A stretch of 64,000 nt of DNA from Salinimicrobium profundisediminis (GTDB lineage: Bacteria; Bacteroidota; Bacteroidia; Flavobacteriales; Flavobacteriaceae): NCBI RefSeq assembly GCF_026241755.1, contig NZ_JAPJDA010000021.1:18640-82639 (forward strand), in the 5' to 3' direction. The notes under the pieces are model-generated. The model did not search any database and had not been told where the DNA came from. It worked only from the letters and a program-made list of their open reading frames with translations. Below are positions 19,763 through 29,667 of the stretch, one piece after another (within the stretch, counting starts at the first letter, position 1; each line of letters begins with the position of its first letter). A program made the translations under genes and the position numbers.

Positions 19763-21115
19763 TTAGTCAATTTTTTCTATAGTGTAGTTTGCGGTTGATT
19801 GATCTTGAGAATTTAGATGCAGAGTGATCTCATAAGTTCCCACCTCAGATATACCGTGAGCTCCCGGATCATCCAGGTAGAGGATACCATCATCATTATT
19901 CCTTGGACCATAATTGATAGCCCAGGTATTATTACGCCTGAATTTTACCGCACCTGATATGAGTTCGGCAGTAATTCGCCATACATCTGCTTCAGGGTCA
20001 TAGGTCATATCGGTGTCGGCATCCCAGCCTCCAGCAGTAGCGTCTCCAATAATTCCCCAGCTAATAGGTTCTATGGTGTAATATGCTATGGAAGGTTCTT
20101 GAGAATCAACTTTAAAAGTCACTTCATACATACCAGCTTCAGAAATTGTATAAGCTCCAGGATCGTCCAGATATGCTGTACCCTCATCGTTATTTCGAGG
20201 ACCGTAGTTTACAGTCCAGGCATCATTTAACCTCCATTTTAAGGCACCTGCCTGTAAGTAAGTTGATATTTGCCATGTCTCTGTTTCACTGTCGTAGAAC
20301 ATATTTGTATCAGCATCCCAGCCTCCTGGAGTGGCCGTTCCAATTATTCCGAAAGAATATGGTTCTGCTGACCATCTCATTGTATTAAGATTCACAGTTA
20401 TACTATATGTGCCACCTGTTGGAACTGATAGGTTAGAACCATCAAAAATAAGGTTTCCATTACCGTCACCTCCGTAATTTTCGTCCCAGGTTTGGTCGAG
20501 AGTGATCTTGAAATCTCTTGCTTCTTCAGGAAAGTAAATAATCCCCTGATAAATACCATTCACACCAGTAGAAGGTATACTTAAAGAAGTAGAAGGATCC
20601 CATCCCTGATATGCTCCAGGAAGATATAATTCGGTAAGAGTTATTACAGTTTCAAAAGGAATAACCGTTAATCCTACGGCCTCAGAAGCAATTGTACGAT
20701 CCATATGAGCCAGCACTCTTACAACCAGATCTCCTTCAACATCAGGTTCAAAGCCAACTTCTTCTGCTATTTGATTTAAATCCAGAACTTGAAATGTTTT
20801 ACTGTACACATCCTTTCCTGCATTGAAATTAATTGTATTATTCCAGCCACTTTCACCTATAGTATCTGCTGGTAAGGCAAATTGCACGGTGTATTCGACC
20901 GGAGCATCAATAGGAAAAATTACTTCTCCCCATGAAATATTTAGTGCCGGTTCGTTTTGTTCATCCTGAACAAGCTGCAGGGAAATAGAAGATAAATCTG
21001 GAGGAGAGGGAAAATTCACTTCTTGTAAAGTGGTTAATTCCGTATCCTTTTCACAGGAACACATCAGTACTAACAGGGTTCCCAAAAAGAATAATTTATT
21101 CATATATTTTTTCAT
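19763..21115 (-). CDS. SusE/SusF-like surface starch-binding lipoprotein
   Basis: A 450-residue lipoprotein (lipobox LVLMCSCEKD). I chose the ATG at 21113-21115 because it puts the signal peptide at the N-terminus; the longer frame runs into the susD gene. The N-terminal Ig-like domain (about 30-165) is SusE-type. Three starch-binding-like modules follow; the last two are near-identical repeats of about 95 residues containing GGWDADT, WRLNDAWTVNYG / FRRNNTWAINYG, PRNNDEG / PRNNDDG and YLDDPGA. These Trp-rich repeats are the likely glucan-binding surfaces. It sits between susD and the amylase gene. Confidence 0.85.
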   Translation of the reverse strand: MKKYMNKLFFLGTLLVLMCSCEKDTELTTLQEVNFPSPPDLSSISLQLVQDEQNEPALNISWGEVIFPIDAPVEYTVQFALPADTIGESGWNNTINFNAGKDVYSKTFQVLDLNQIAEEVGFEPDVEGDLVVRVLAHMDRTIASEAVGLTVIPFETVITLTELYLPGAYQGWDPSTSLSIPSTGVNGIYQGIIYFPEEARDFKITLDQTWDENYGGDGNGNLIFDGSNLSVPTGGTYSITVNLNTMRWSAEPYSFGIIGTATPGGWDADTNMFYDSETETWQISTYLQAGALKWRLNDAWTVNYGPRNNDEGTAYLDDPGAYTISEAGMYEVTFKVDSQEPSIAYYTIEPISWGIIGDATAGGWDADTDMTYDPEADVWRITAELISGAVKFRRNNTWAINYGPRNNDDGILYLDDPGAHGISEVGTYEITLHLNSQDQSTANYTIEKID

Positions 21116-21128
21116 AGTCGGCTGTATT

Positions 21129-22625
21129 TTAATATCCCGGGTTCTGAACGAGGTTAGGATTAGCATCTAAGGCAGAAGTTGGGATTGGGTATAGTTTTCG
21201 GAATTCTTGTGAAGCTCCACGGAATTTGTTTGAGTCAAGGAAGGTTCCAAATCTTATCATATCTTGTCTTCTATGTCCTTCCCAGTTTAATTCCAGTCCT
21301 CTTTCTTTATAAACATCTTCCAAGGTAGGGTTTGTCGTTAGTGGCTGAAGGCCGGCTCTTTGCCTTATGGCATCAACTAATGACTTAGCTTCTCCCTCTC
21401 TCCCAAGCCGAACTAAACTTTCAGCTTTCATAAGAATAAAGTCGGCATAACGGAAAATTGGGAAGTCATTTGATGCACCACCACCATCCATAGGGTCAAC
21501 TGGATAAAATTTCATGTTTCGAACGCCTGCAAAAGGATCTGCACCAGGATTGTCTAAATTATTAACCTCAAGAGTATACTCTACTCCTCCTGGCTGTGGA
21601 CCCAATTTAAATTGAGCTTTTCTGACGTCTTGATCTTGATACATCGCATAGAAGGCAGAAGGCACAATTGTACCATTCCAGCCACTATATCCAAAGAGTG
21701 CCTGAGCGTGGGGGCCACTCAAACTTCTTACAGTAAGAATATTTCTGGACACAATATTTGCAGTTGCATACATTGCGAGTATAGTTTCATCTTCAGGTAG
21801 TACATCTCCAAAAAGCTCATAATATGAAAATCCTAAAGGATTGGTATCACTTGCCCCTCCTGGATGTAAGGAAAATCCACCTTCTTCAAGTTTTTCTATT
21901 GTTGCTATTGTCTGTTCGTATTGTGGAACTCCAATGTAGACTTCGGAATTCAGATAAACTTTAGCCAACAAAGCATACCCCGCCCATCTATTAAATCTTC
22001 CATAGAAAGCACCTCCTTTTGTAGTAGGTAAATGAGGAATATTTTTTTTCAATTCTTCCACAACAAAATCATAAAGCTGTTCTCTGCTAATTTGTGGGAG
22101 TTGGTCAACTGTTACGTTGTTTTCAGTATAGAACGGAACATTTCCAAAGTCATCCATTAAAAGATAATAGAAGAATGCTCTCAGAACTTTTGCTTCTGCA
22201 ATTTTTTCAATATTTGCATCTGATGATTCCAACTGCTCAACTGCCAGATTAGCACTAAAAATCGAACTGTATAACCAATTCCAGGTGTTGTTTATAATTA
22301 AGTCTGTGGGCAACCATTCATGTAAAAAAAGCCTTGCAAAATCCAGTTGCCAATCACCAGTATTCCTGTGGGGAATTACCTGTTCATCCGTACTCATTAC
22401 ATTAAGGTCATACCAACCGTTATCTGCACCGGCATATCCTACACCTCCCCAATTACCAGCTATTTTGGCGTAAACTCCCGCCAGAGCAACATCGGCCCCT
22501 TCCGGCGAACCATAAAAATCATCTGCAGGATATTTGTCATACACCTCTTCATCAACTTTTGTACAGCTTGCTATAACCATCAAGCTGAAAAGCATCAATC
22601 CAATTATATATCTAAGTCTCATCAC
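21129..22625 (-). CDS. susD: SusD-like glucan-binding lipoprotein
   Basis: A 498-residue SusD family protein with lipoprotein signal (MVIASCTKVDE, Cys about residue 21). Helical TPR-like segments include KVLRAFFYYLLMDDFGNVPF. The C-terminal signature segments are VDAIRQRAGLQPL, NWEGHRRQDMIRFG and LYPIPTSALDANPNLVQNPGY. In this operon (SusC, SusE-like, amylase, GH97) it would be the alpha-glucan-binding lid of the transporter. It starts 4 nt after the susC stop; two adjacent ATGs make the exact start uncertain by one codon. Confidence 0.93.
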   Translation of the reverse strand: MMRLRYIIGLMLFSLMVIASCTKVDEEVYDKYPADDFYGSPEGADVALAGVYAKIAGNWGGVGYAGADNGWYDLNVMSTDEQVIPHRNTGDWQLDFARLFLHEWLPTDLIINNTWNWLYSSIFSANLAVEQLESSDANIEKIAEAKVLRAFFYYLLMDDFGNVPFYTENNVTVDQLPQISREQLYDFVVEELKKNIPHLPTTKGGAFYGRFNRWAGYALLAKVYLNSEVYIGVPQYEQTIATIEKLEEGGFSLHPGGASDTNPLGFSYYELFGDVLPEDETILAMYATANIVSRNILTVRSLSGPHAQALFGYSGWNGTIVPSAFYAMYQDQDVRKAQFKLGPQPGGVEYTLEVNNLDNPGADPFAGVRNMKFYPVDPMDGGGASNDFPIFRYADFILMKAESLVRLGREGEAKSLVDAIRQRAGLQPLTTNPTLEDVYKERGLELNWEGHRRQDMIRFGTFLDSNKFRGASQEFRKLYPIPTSALDANPNLVQNPGY

Positions 22626-22629
22626 TTTT

Positions 22630-25600
22630 TTAATTAAATTTCACATTTAAACCCAAGGCTAAACTGCGGGTGCGGGGATATATTCCCATATCTCCACCAA
22701 ATCCGTTTCCACCGCTTAAGTTGAGCTCGGGATCCAGACCGGAATAATCAGTAAACAGAAGTAAATTTCTTCCAGTAAGAGAAATCCGTACAGATTCAAT
22801 GTATTTATAATCTGGTTGCATCAGATATCCAACAGTTACATTTTCCAACCTGATAAAGTCACCATCTTCCAACCAAAGATCAGATCCATATTGAGTGGTG
22901 AATAATCCTAAAGGAATTGCACTCTCAAGCACATTTGATTTCCCAAGATTTTCCATCAAACTCAGATTCTGCCTAAGATTATTGTAGATTTTGTTACCTC
23001 CAGAACCTCTCCAAACCATCGAAAAATCAAAATCTTTATATTGAAGTGTGGGATTAATTGAAAAGTTATAGGTAGGAAGTGCTGACCCTGCTTGTACCCG
23101 ATCAGGACTTCGAATTCCCTGATCAATTATACCATCCCCATTTCGATCCAGCACAGTTTCTGCGTTGGCTTCATCCTTTCCTGTATGCTGAAGGATTGAA
23201 AAAGTACCTATGGGTTTGCCTTTTATCAGGAAAGAATTTGATCCCCATGGCACATAATTGGTGTTCAAAGGTACCCCATTTATACTACCGCTTAAATTCA
23301 AGACTTCATTGTCAACTAAAGACCCGTTTCCTGCAAGGGTGAACACCAGGTCATCATTTCTTATTAGTTCATAACTTAGAGCAAGCTCCAATCCCCTATT
23401 TTGAATACTACCTACATTGGCAATAATAGATCCATAAGGAAATGGTGGCTGAGGAACAGTATAATTAAAAAGCAGATTGTCTGTTTTAGCGGTAAATGCA
23501 TCTATAGATCCGGATAGGCGGTAATCAAGCATCGTAAAATCTACACCTACATTCGCTTGTTTCTTTGTTTCCCATCTCAAATCACTGTTCGCGTTCTGAG
23601 TAATATTAAAGTTAGTAATCTGAGATCCTCCGAAATAAGTAACCCCTGCCGCCCCTACGAGAGATAAAGAATTTTGAGGATATAATCCCTGCTGGTTTCC
23701 TGTTACACCGTAACCGGCGCGTAACTTGAGCTGGTCAAAGAAATCGTCACCTTCCATAAATTTCTCCTCATCGATACGCCATCCCATTGCTACCGCAGGA
23801 AAGTCCCCCCACTTATGGTTCTCTCCGAAGACCGAAGAACCATCCCTCCTATAGCTCAGTGTAAGGAGATATCTATCCATAAAAGTATAGTTCACACGTC
23901 CCAAGAAAGAGATGAGGGTACGATCATTTTTATAAGAAGAAATATCACCTGGTTGTACTCTGGAAAGATCCCCCAATTGCAAGGCGTTATAGGTAGCAAT
24001 GTCATTAAAAAATCCTCTTGCCTGGAGGTAATTTCCCTGATAAGTTTGATTTTGCCATTCATATAGAGCTAAGGCATCAAAAAAATGATTTTCAAACTCT
24101 TTTTTATAGGCAAGGCTCATGTTCATTAATTTCTCATCCTGACGATTATTGTTGATGTTAGCAAATCCATCTTGATCAATGGCCGATGCAACTGTTGAAC
24201 CTACAGGTAAGAAGAAACCAGTCATGTTATCTGTTTTTCTCCAGCTTCCAAACCAGGTGGCGGTCAAAGAGGATAAAAGTTCAAATTCAGCATTTAAACT
24301 TCCAAAAAGGTTGTTGTTTTGTCCTTCATTTACAACTTCCTCTGCTACTGCATAGGGATTGATGTACTGAAAAACATTCGGATCAGTATAATAACTTCCA
24401 TCCACATCAAAGACTGGATCTGTTGGCCTCATTAAGTAAGCATTAGATATAAGGTTTGATGTAAAGGCTGCTCTCCCAATACTCTGAACACTGCTTTTGG
24501 TATTGTTAATTCCACTGTTCAGGTTCATTGTTAAAGCCAATCTATCATCCAAAGCTTTTTGAGTGGCTGTAATCCGCCCAATAAATTTTCGATTATTGGA
24601 ATTTATCACCACACCTTGTTGAAGAATTGCACTTACAGAGGCACGGTAATTAAAGCTGTTCCCTCCTCCTCCAAAAGCCACTGTGTGATTTTGAGTGGCA
24701 CCAGTACGGGTGAGAATATTAAACCAGTCCGTATTTGCTCCGTGGTTTGTAGAAGGCGGCACCTCAAATTTCTGAGCCTGCTGCCACCATTGGTTTGCAT
24801 CGAGCATATCTAGTTGTTCGGGTATAAAATCTAAAGATCCAATAGAGGAGAATTCTACTATTGACTTACCTGCCTTATTCTTTTTAGTAGTGATAATGAT
24901 AACCCCTGGCGCACCTCTTGATCCATAAATGGCTGTAGCCGAGGCATCTTTAAGAATGTCTACTGAGGCTATTTCACTAGGCGGAATCTGATTAAGAAGA
25001 TCCATGTTCCCCTGTATACCATCTACAACAACTAACGGATCATTTCCTCCAATCAGGGAAGTAATACCTCTGATGCGTACATTTGGAGCAGAGCCAGGTT
25101 CACTACCTGTCTGATTAATACTCACACCAGCAGCTTTTCCAACTAACTGCTGAAGTGGATTAGTTATTGCTCCTTGGTTAAGGTCATCTTCAGAAACAGA
25201 GGAAACTGCTCCTGTAACGTCCCTTTTTACTGTCGTTCCATAACCAACTACAACTACTTCATCAAGAGCAGCCGCATCGGGTTCCAATTGGACGACAATT
25301 TTTTCCTGATTAGCAGGAATTTTTTGTTGCTTGTAGCCAAGATAATTAACAACAAGAATGGAGTTTGGATTCTCCACAGAAATTGCAAAATTTCCGTCAA
25401 AATCTGTAACGACTCCATTTGTAGTACCTTCTTCCACCACAGAAGCCCCCGGTAGAGGAATTCCGTTTTCGTCAAATACAGTCCCCGTTACCAATGCCTG
25501 AATTTGAAGATTCTCAAAAGAATTTATCTTCAAAAGTTTCATGTCATTGCCGGCGTAACCAGGGGCAGAAAAAAGTACTACCCCTACAAACAAACAAGCG

Positions 25601-25674
25601 GCCATCAACTTAAATCCCAGAGGTAATTCTGTCCTCCCAATTTTAGCTGAGACTAAACACAATTTGTTCTTCAT
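22630..25674 (-). CDS. susC: SusC-like maltodextrin transporter
   Basis: A 1014-residue TonB-dependent transporter, first gene of the alpha-glucan operon. The ATG at 25672-25674 was chosen because it gives an N-terminus with a long flavobacterial-type signal (about 1-42, ending APGYAG); the frame is open 27 codons further upstream. Domains: carboxypeptidase-D-regulatory-like (about 65-140: PLPGASVVEEGTT), ALDEVVVVGYGTTVKRDV, plug (about 150-270: PLVVVDGIQG, IYGSRGAPGVIIITT), then a barrel ending NVKFN. Operon order and the accompanying amylase and GH97 enzymes give the substrate as starch or maltooligosaccharide (inference by context). Confidence 0.93.
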   Translation of the reverse strand: MKNKLCLVSAKIGRTELPLGFKLMAACLFVGVVLFSAPGYAGNDMKLLKINSFENLQIQALVTGTVFDENGIPLPGASVVEEGTTNGVVTDFDGNFAISVENPNSILVVNYLGYKQQKIPANQEKIVVQLEPDAAALDEVVVVGYGTTVKRDVTGAVSSVSEDDLNQGAITNPLQQLVGKAAGVSINQTGSEPGSAPNVRIRGITSLIGGNDPLVVVDGIQGNMDLLNQIPPSEIASVDILKDASATAIYGSRGAPGVIIITTKKNKAGKSIVEFSSIGSLDFIPEQLDMLDANQWWQQAQKFEVPPSTNHGANTDWFNILTRTGATQNHTVAFGGGGNSFNYRASVSAILQQGVVINSNNRKFIGRITATQKALDDRLALTMNLNSGINNTKSSVQSIGRAAFTSNLISNAYLMRPTDPVFDVDGSYYTDPNVFQYINPYAVAEEVVNEGQNNNLFGSLNAEFELLSSLTATWFGSWRKTDNMTGFFLPVGSTVASAIDQDGFANINNNRQDEKLMNMSLAYKKEFENHFFDALALYEWQNQTYQGNYLQARGFFNDIATYNALQLGDLSRVQPGDISSYKNDRTLISFLGRVNYTFMDRYLLTLSYRRDGSSVFGENHKWGDFPAVAMGWRIDEEKFMEGDDFFDQLKLRAGYGVTGNQQGLYPQNSLSLVGAAGVTYFGGSQITNFNITQNANSDLRWETKKQANVGVDFTMLDYRLSGSIDAFTAKTDNLLFNYTVPQPPFPYGSIIANVGSIQNRGLELALSYELIRNDDLVFTLAGNGSLVDNEVLNLSGSINGVPLNTNYVPWGSNSFLIKGKPIGTFSILQHTGKDEANAETVLDRNGDGIIDQGIRSPDRVQAGSALPTYNFSINPTLQYKDFDFSMVWRGSGGNKIYNNLRQNLSLMENLGKSNVLESAIPLGLFTTQYGSDLWLEDGDFIRLENVTVGYLMQPDYKYIESVRISLTGRNLLLFTDYSGLDPELNLSGGNGFGGDMGIYPRTRSLALGLNVKFN

Positions 25675-26044
25675 ATTTACAATGTTTAGATAAAAATTTA
25701 AAATATATTTAACTATTACAGGGCAAATAAAAAAAGATACAATAGCTCTCAGCAATAACGTTTTCGAAGCCGATCAACCTCATTTTATTCTTCCTAATTT
25801 CAAATGTAGAAGAAAAGAAAGCCTCACTAAAGCGACGTAAAAATTATCAAGGTTGATTGACCATACAATAGTATACAAAACCCTGATTTTTAATGATTAA
25901 TAAGTTAGCGCAGAGATGTAAAATCAAGATTAAACCAAACAACAAGAGCTTTGATTAAATAAAATAATATCTTTGAACACCCTTTAAATGAAGTGTCATT
26001 TGTGAATTATTAAAGAAAAAGGTAATCCGATGTAAATTCATAAG
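25675..26044. promoter_or_regulatory. divergent promoter region between susC and the SusR-like regulator
   Basis: A 370-bp non-coding stretch between the minus-strand susC operon and the plus-strand regulator. TATCTTTG at 25968-25975 fits the Bacteroidetes -7 consensus (TAnnTTTG) for the regulator, although no well-spaced -33 element was found. On the minus strand, TACATTTG (complement of 25813-25820 approximately) is a candidate -7 for susC. A SusR-type activator would be expected to bind here. Positions are by eye and approximate. Confidence 0.35.
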
Positions 26045-26071
26045 ATGGAAGATCGCTTTAATTTTTTTTTT

Positions 26072-27682
26072 ATGAAACTATTGGAAATAAAATGGTGGTT
26101 GTCACTAATTATACTGTGCCTGAACTTTACCCTTGTAGCACAGAATAACCATAACTTATTAGAGACTTTGGATTTGGAACTGGGAAGACAGGATTCGCAT
26201 GTGAAGATTAAGCATGAGAAGATCCAGGCATTAAAGCAAGAAATTGAAAAGACAAGGCTTCAAAATGATAAGTATTCACAGTATAAATATTATATGGATT
26301 TGTTTCAAGAATATAAGACCTTCAAATATGATTCTGCTTATTATTTTTTGGACAGGGCAAAAGAGACTGCAGAATTTATTGGAGAACCGAATATGTTGGC
26401 ACACGTTAAAATGAAGGAGGGATTCATCCTACTATCCTCCGGTCTATTTATGGAGGCTATAGATACACTCAAGAATGTTCCGGTTTCATCTTTAATGGAA
26501 AAAGATATATACGACTACTATTTTACGCAGGCCCGGCTGTATTATGATCTGGCGGACTATAACAATGACCAGCGGTTTCACATAAAATATATTCAAAAGG
26601 GGAATTTCTTTATTGAACAGGCTCTCAAACAAGTCGATTCATCTTCAGCAGATTTTTACGCAGCTGAAGGCCTAAAGAGAATGAAACAACATGACTGGAA
26701 AAAGGCGAAAACATCTTTCTATCAGCTCATCCATCACTTCGAATTATCTCCAGAGGATTTTGCAGTTGCCGCATCTAGCCTCAGTTTTGTACTTTCTCAG
26801 TTGGGCAATTCTTCCGATGCCTTAAAATATCTTACATTAGCTGCAATATCAGATATCAGAAGTGCCACAAAAGAGAACGTGGCGCTTCGAAACTTGGCAA
26901 GTGAACTTTATGCCTTAGGAGAAATAAAAAGGGCTAATGAATATGTTCACCAGGCTCTGGAGGATGCCACCTTCTATAATGCCAGGCACAGAAAATTTGA
27001 GATTTCTACTATTTTACCTATAATAGAAAGAGCTCAGCTGTTTAAGGTAGAACAGAAAAACGCAAGCCTTAAAAAAACAGTAACTGTATTAGCTGTTTTA
27101 GCAGTAACGGTAATTATCTTCCTCTTTATTATTTATAAACAGTTAAAAGAAAAAAATAAGGCTCGACAAATTCTCAGTGAATATAACAGAAAACTACAGG
27201 AGATGAACCGTTATCTCGAGGAAGCTGACGCCATTAAACAAGACTACATCACCTATTTTCTACGAACAACCTCTCAATTGTTTAGTAAAATAGGGCACTT
27301 CCAAGCCAGTACGGTACAAAAGATAAAGACTAAACAACCTGAAGAAGTATTGAATGTTGTAAAACAATATAGCATACAGAAGGAAAGAAATGAAGTTTTT
27401 CGTCAATTCGATGAAGTTTTTTTGAAGCTTTTCCCCACCTTTATTGAGGAATTCGACAGGCTTTTTCCCAAAGAAAAACAAAAAAACATTAAATCTAATG
27501 AACTTCTGAGTAAGGAACATAGAATATTCGCACTTTATAGGCTTGGAATTCAAGATAGCCAACATGTAGCTGAATTTATGGATCTCTCTGTGTCAACTAT
27601 TTACACCTACAAAGCAAGACTTAAAAGCACAGCAATAGATAAGGACAATTTCGAAAAAGACATCATGAAAATTAGATCCTAA
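26072..27682 (+). CDS. susR: SusR-like membrane regulator (TPR, one TM helix, C-terminal HTH)
   Basis: A protein of about 536 residues that resembles SusR and other DUF6377-type regulators. The ATG at 26072 gives a good signal/anchor sequence (KLLEIKWWLSLIILCLNF); an upstream in-frame ATG at 26045 is possible. The periplasmic part is TPR-like (about 60-320). A transmembrane helix follows (about 331-353: VTVLAVLAVTVIIFLFIIYK), then a cytoplasmic helical linker and a LuxR-like helix-turn-helix near the end (about 480-520: AEFMDLSVSTIYTYKARLK). It is transcribed divergently from susC, as expected of an activator that senses maltooligosaccharides. Confidence 0.8.
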   Translation: MKLLEIKWWLSLIILCLNFTLVAQNNHNLLETLDLELGRQDSHVKIKHEKIQALKQEIEKTRLQNDKYSQYKYYMDLFQEYKTFKYDSAYYFLDRAKETAEFIGEPNMLAHVKMKEGFILLSSGLFMEAIDTLKNVPVSSLMEKDIYDYYFTQARLYYDLADYNNDQRFHIKYIQKGNFFIEQALKQVDSSSADFYAAEGLKRMKQHDWKKAKTSFYQLIHHFELSPEDFAVAASSLSFVLSQLGNSSDALKYLTLAAISDIRSATKENVALRNLASELYALGEIKRANEYVHQALEDATFYNARHRKFEISTILPIIERAQLFKVEQKNASLKKTVTVLAVLAVTVIIFLFIIYKQLKEKNKARQILSEYNRKLQEMNRYLEEADAIKQDYITYFLRTTSQLFSKIGHFQASTVQKIKTKQPEEVLNVVKQYSIQKERNEVFRQFDEVFLKLFPTFIEEFDRLFPKEKQKNIKSNELLSKEHRIFALYRLGIQDSQHVAEFMDLSVSTIYTYKARLKSTAIDKDNFEKDIMKIRS

Positions 27683-27757
27683 GATTGACACCACTTGCCC
27701 CGCTTAAGAAAACCTAAGGAGTAAAAAGGAATTTATAAGGTATTATTATCTCTGGAC

Positions 27758-27785
27758 GAACGAATATTTTTCTAAATATTTGTTC
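27758..27785. terminator. hairpin between convergent operons
   Basis: GAACGAATATTT (27758-27769) pairs with AAATATTTGTTC (27774-27785), 11 of 12 positions, loop TTCT. It lies between the end of the SusR-like gene and the end of the tra operon, which converge. There is no long T-run, so a bidirectional terminator is plausible but not certain. Confidence 0.45.
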
Positions 27786-27964
27786 TATATCAAACCAGAT
27801 TTACCCCAATCCTCATTTTTAAATGGAAACAGATGAGTAGTGACAGAAAAAAAGTATAGAGCTAATGAGTAATTACACGTGTCTTGTTAATCTGAGATTG
27901 TATTAAAACTCATTCCATAAAATCCTTCGTTAAGTGTGGGTAGTGAGACAATATCTTCACCACG

Positions 27965-28762
27965 TTAAAGTTTCAGTTTTACCAATCTATTTCCCCTTTT
28001 TTCCCTTAATTCAAGAATGATTTTTTCATTTTGCCCTAAAGTAAATTTCGGAAAAACACATACAAACCTTTTACGCTGTCCAGGCAAAACGGTCTCCGGA
28101 AATTTATAGGTGTAGAGTGGCTGCTGAAGAAGTTTCTGGTAAGAGGAGTTCCGTTGTCTATTTCCAGTGGATAAGAAAAGTCTCAAAAATTCGGGTTCAA
28201 ACTCTATGGTAGATTTATTTATTATTTCAAAAATGATAAATAAATCATTTTGATTATAGAATACATCATTCACCTGCAAAACAATGCCATTTGTCCTTTT
28301 GTGCTTCAGGTTTCCTTTAGAAATGGAACAATAATAGGCTGAAAGTTTCTCAAGGTAATTATTTCTTTGAATACTATCATTAGAATATATCGATCTGATT
28401 GGAGTTTGTTCTTCTTTAACGGTAGCCGGTTGTTCATTACCTATGGATTCCCTTTTGTCTATAAAGTAAGTTACCTTTGGCAATTCTGTGCTGTACTTCA
28501 AAATGTAGGAATAGATTTGGCCATCCAAAGTAACGGCTAAAAGATTTGTGCTTTTCCCTGTGGAGCCCTTCAATAAACCGAAATACTGGGGATGTTCCTG
28601 ATTATAGCTAAATACAAAATTCTCTGCACCCACTACTGCCTGGCGAATCTTTTCCGGGAAGAAAAGTGCTACGTTATGATGTTCATTTGCAAAAATTGTG
28701 TCCGGGGTTTGTCCATTTGCACTGAGAGCAAAAAGAACTAATAATACAGTTAGCTTTTTCAT
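27965..28762 (-). CDS. traN: TraN, conjugative transfer outer-membrane component (DUF4138)
   Basis: A 265-residue protein with a signal peptide (ending SANGQTP) followed by the beta-rich DUF4138 domain typical of TraN in Bacteroidetes conjugative transposons (NEHHNVALFFPEKIRQAVVG, FSYNQEHPQYFGLLKG, LLAVTLDGQIYSY). TraN is thought to be the VirB9-like outer part of the mating channel. Its start overlaps the traM stop by 4 nt. It is the last gene of the visible tra operon; traO, traP and traQ are not present downstream. Confidence 0.85.
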   Translation of the reverse strand: MKKLTVLLVLFALSANGQTPDTIFANEHHNVALFFPEKIRQAVVGAENFVFSYNQEHPQYFGLLKGSTGKSTNLLAVTLDGQIYSYILKYSTELPKVTYFIDKRESIGNEQPATVKEEQTPIRSIYSNDSIQRNNYLEKLSAYYCSISKGNLKHKRTNGIVLQVNDVFYNQNDLFIIFEIINKSTIEFEPEFLRLFLSTGNRQRNSSYQKLLQQPLYTYKFPETVLPGQRKRFVCVFPKFTLGQNEKIILELREKRGNRLVKLKL

Positions 28763-29667
28763 TTTTCTGCTTTTAATAAAAGTTGATACTGATCAAAAAT
28801 GGTAACCCTTGTATTGCGATTGCTTTTCCTAAATAAATTTTTCATTCCTCCTATTTGAGGAAACCCTGCAATGTTTACCTCCTGCACCAGATCATCAAGC
28901 ACCTCTTTTCCCGCCTCAGCTCTAAAGCTATTCTTCACATATATCCCTTCGTTGCTGTCCTGAAGATCAAATGCCTTCAGCTTAATTGGAGTGCCCTCTA
29001 TGTGAGTAATTGCAATATGTACCCTGTTCAACTGAAGATTGACAAAACCATACAACAGAGAATTTTTTGGAATGAGTTTTTCCCCAATGTGGAAATCTTC
29101 AATTGAAATAAGTTCTAGCCTGTCTCCAGACCTCAGAACCTGTGTTCCATTTACTTCAGCCTGAAATTCAACCTGTAAATCACTGCCAGGGTCATGAGTC
29201 ACTTTGGAGGTTACTGCACTAAGAAAGAAATTGGCATGGCCTACAGATAAATCTTCCAACCTGACCTGCTGGGGTAAGGCTGTATCTTCAGAAATGATTT
29301 TATTATTATTCAATACCTCAGGCACATCCTGATTGCTGTTTTGGCTTACAATTCCAATCAGCACCGTACTGTCGATCACCCATTCCCGCTCATCCTCAAT
29401 TGCGGGTGCGTATGCATCAAGGGAGTCCAGATATCTTTCGGAATATACGTTGGGAATATTCCTCTCCCGTTCCTCTTTAATAGCATCCACAGCTTCAGTT
29501 TTTGAAGAATAGGTTTCCTGCTCTTCCTGTAACCTGGGGATTAATGGTTGCTGCAAACTTTCGGGAACCTCTTCATCCATGAAAATGAACATACTGTAGC
29601 TACCAATAAAAAGCAATACAATAATAATGATGCACACAAATACTACCTTCTTTTTATCTGCTTTCAT
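28759..29667 (-). CDS. traM: TraM, conjugative transfer channel protein
   Basis: A 302-residue protein with one N-terminal membrane helix (about 9-30: VVFVCIIIIVLLFIGSYSMF), a Glu/Pro-rich periplasmic linker and a C-terminal beta-rich domain (about 150-300, including FHIGEKLIPKNSLLYGFVNL). This matches TraM of Bacteroidetes conjugative transposons, a VirB10-like component linking inner and outer membranes. It overlaps traK by 14 nt and traN by 4 nt. Confidence 0.85.
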   Translation of the reverse strand: MKADKKKVVFVCIIIIVLLFIGSYSMFIFMDEEVPESLQQPLIPRLQEEQETYSSKTEAVDAIKEERERNIPNVYSERYLDSLDAYAPAIEDEREWVIDSTVLIGIVSQNSNQDVPEVLNNNKIISEDTALPQQVRLEDLSVGHANFFLSAVTSKVTHDPGSDLQVEFQAEVNGTQVLRSGDRLELISIEDFHIGEKLIPKNSLLYGFVNLQLNRVHIAITHIEGTPIKLKAFDLQDSNEGIYVKNSFRAEAGKEVLDDLVQEVNIAGFPQIGGMKNLFRKSNRNTRVTIFDQYQLLLKAEK

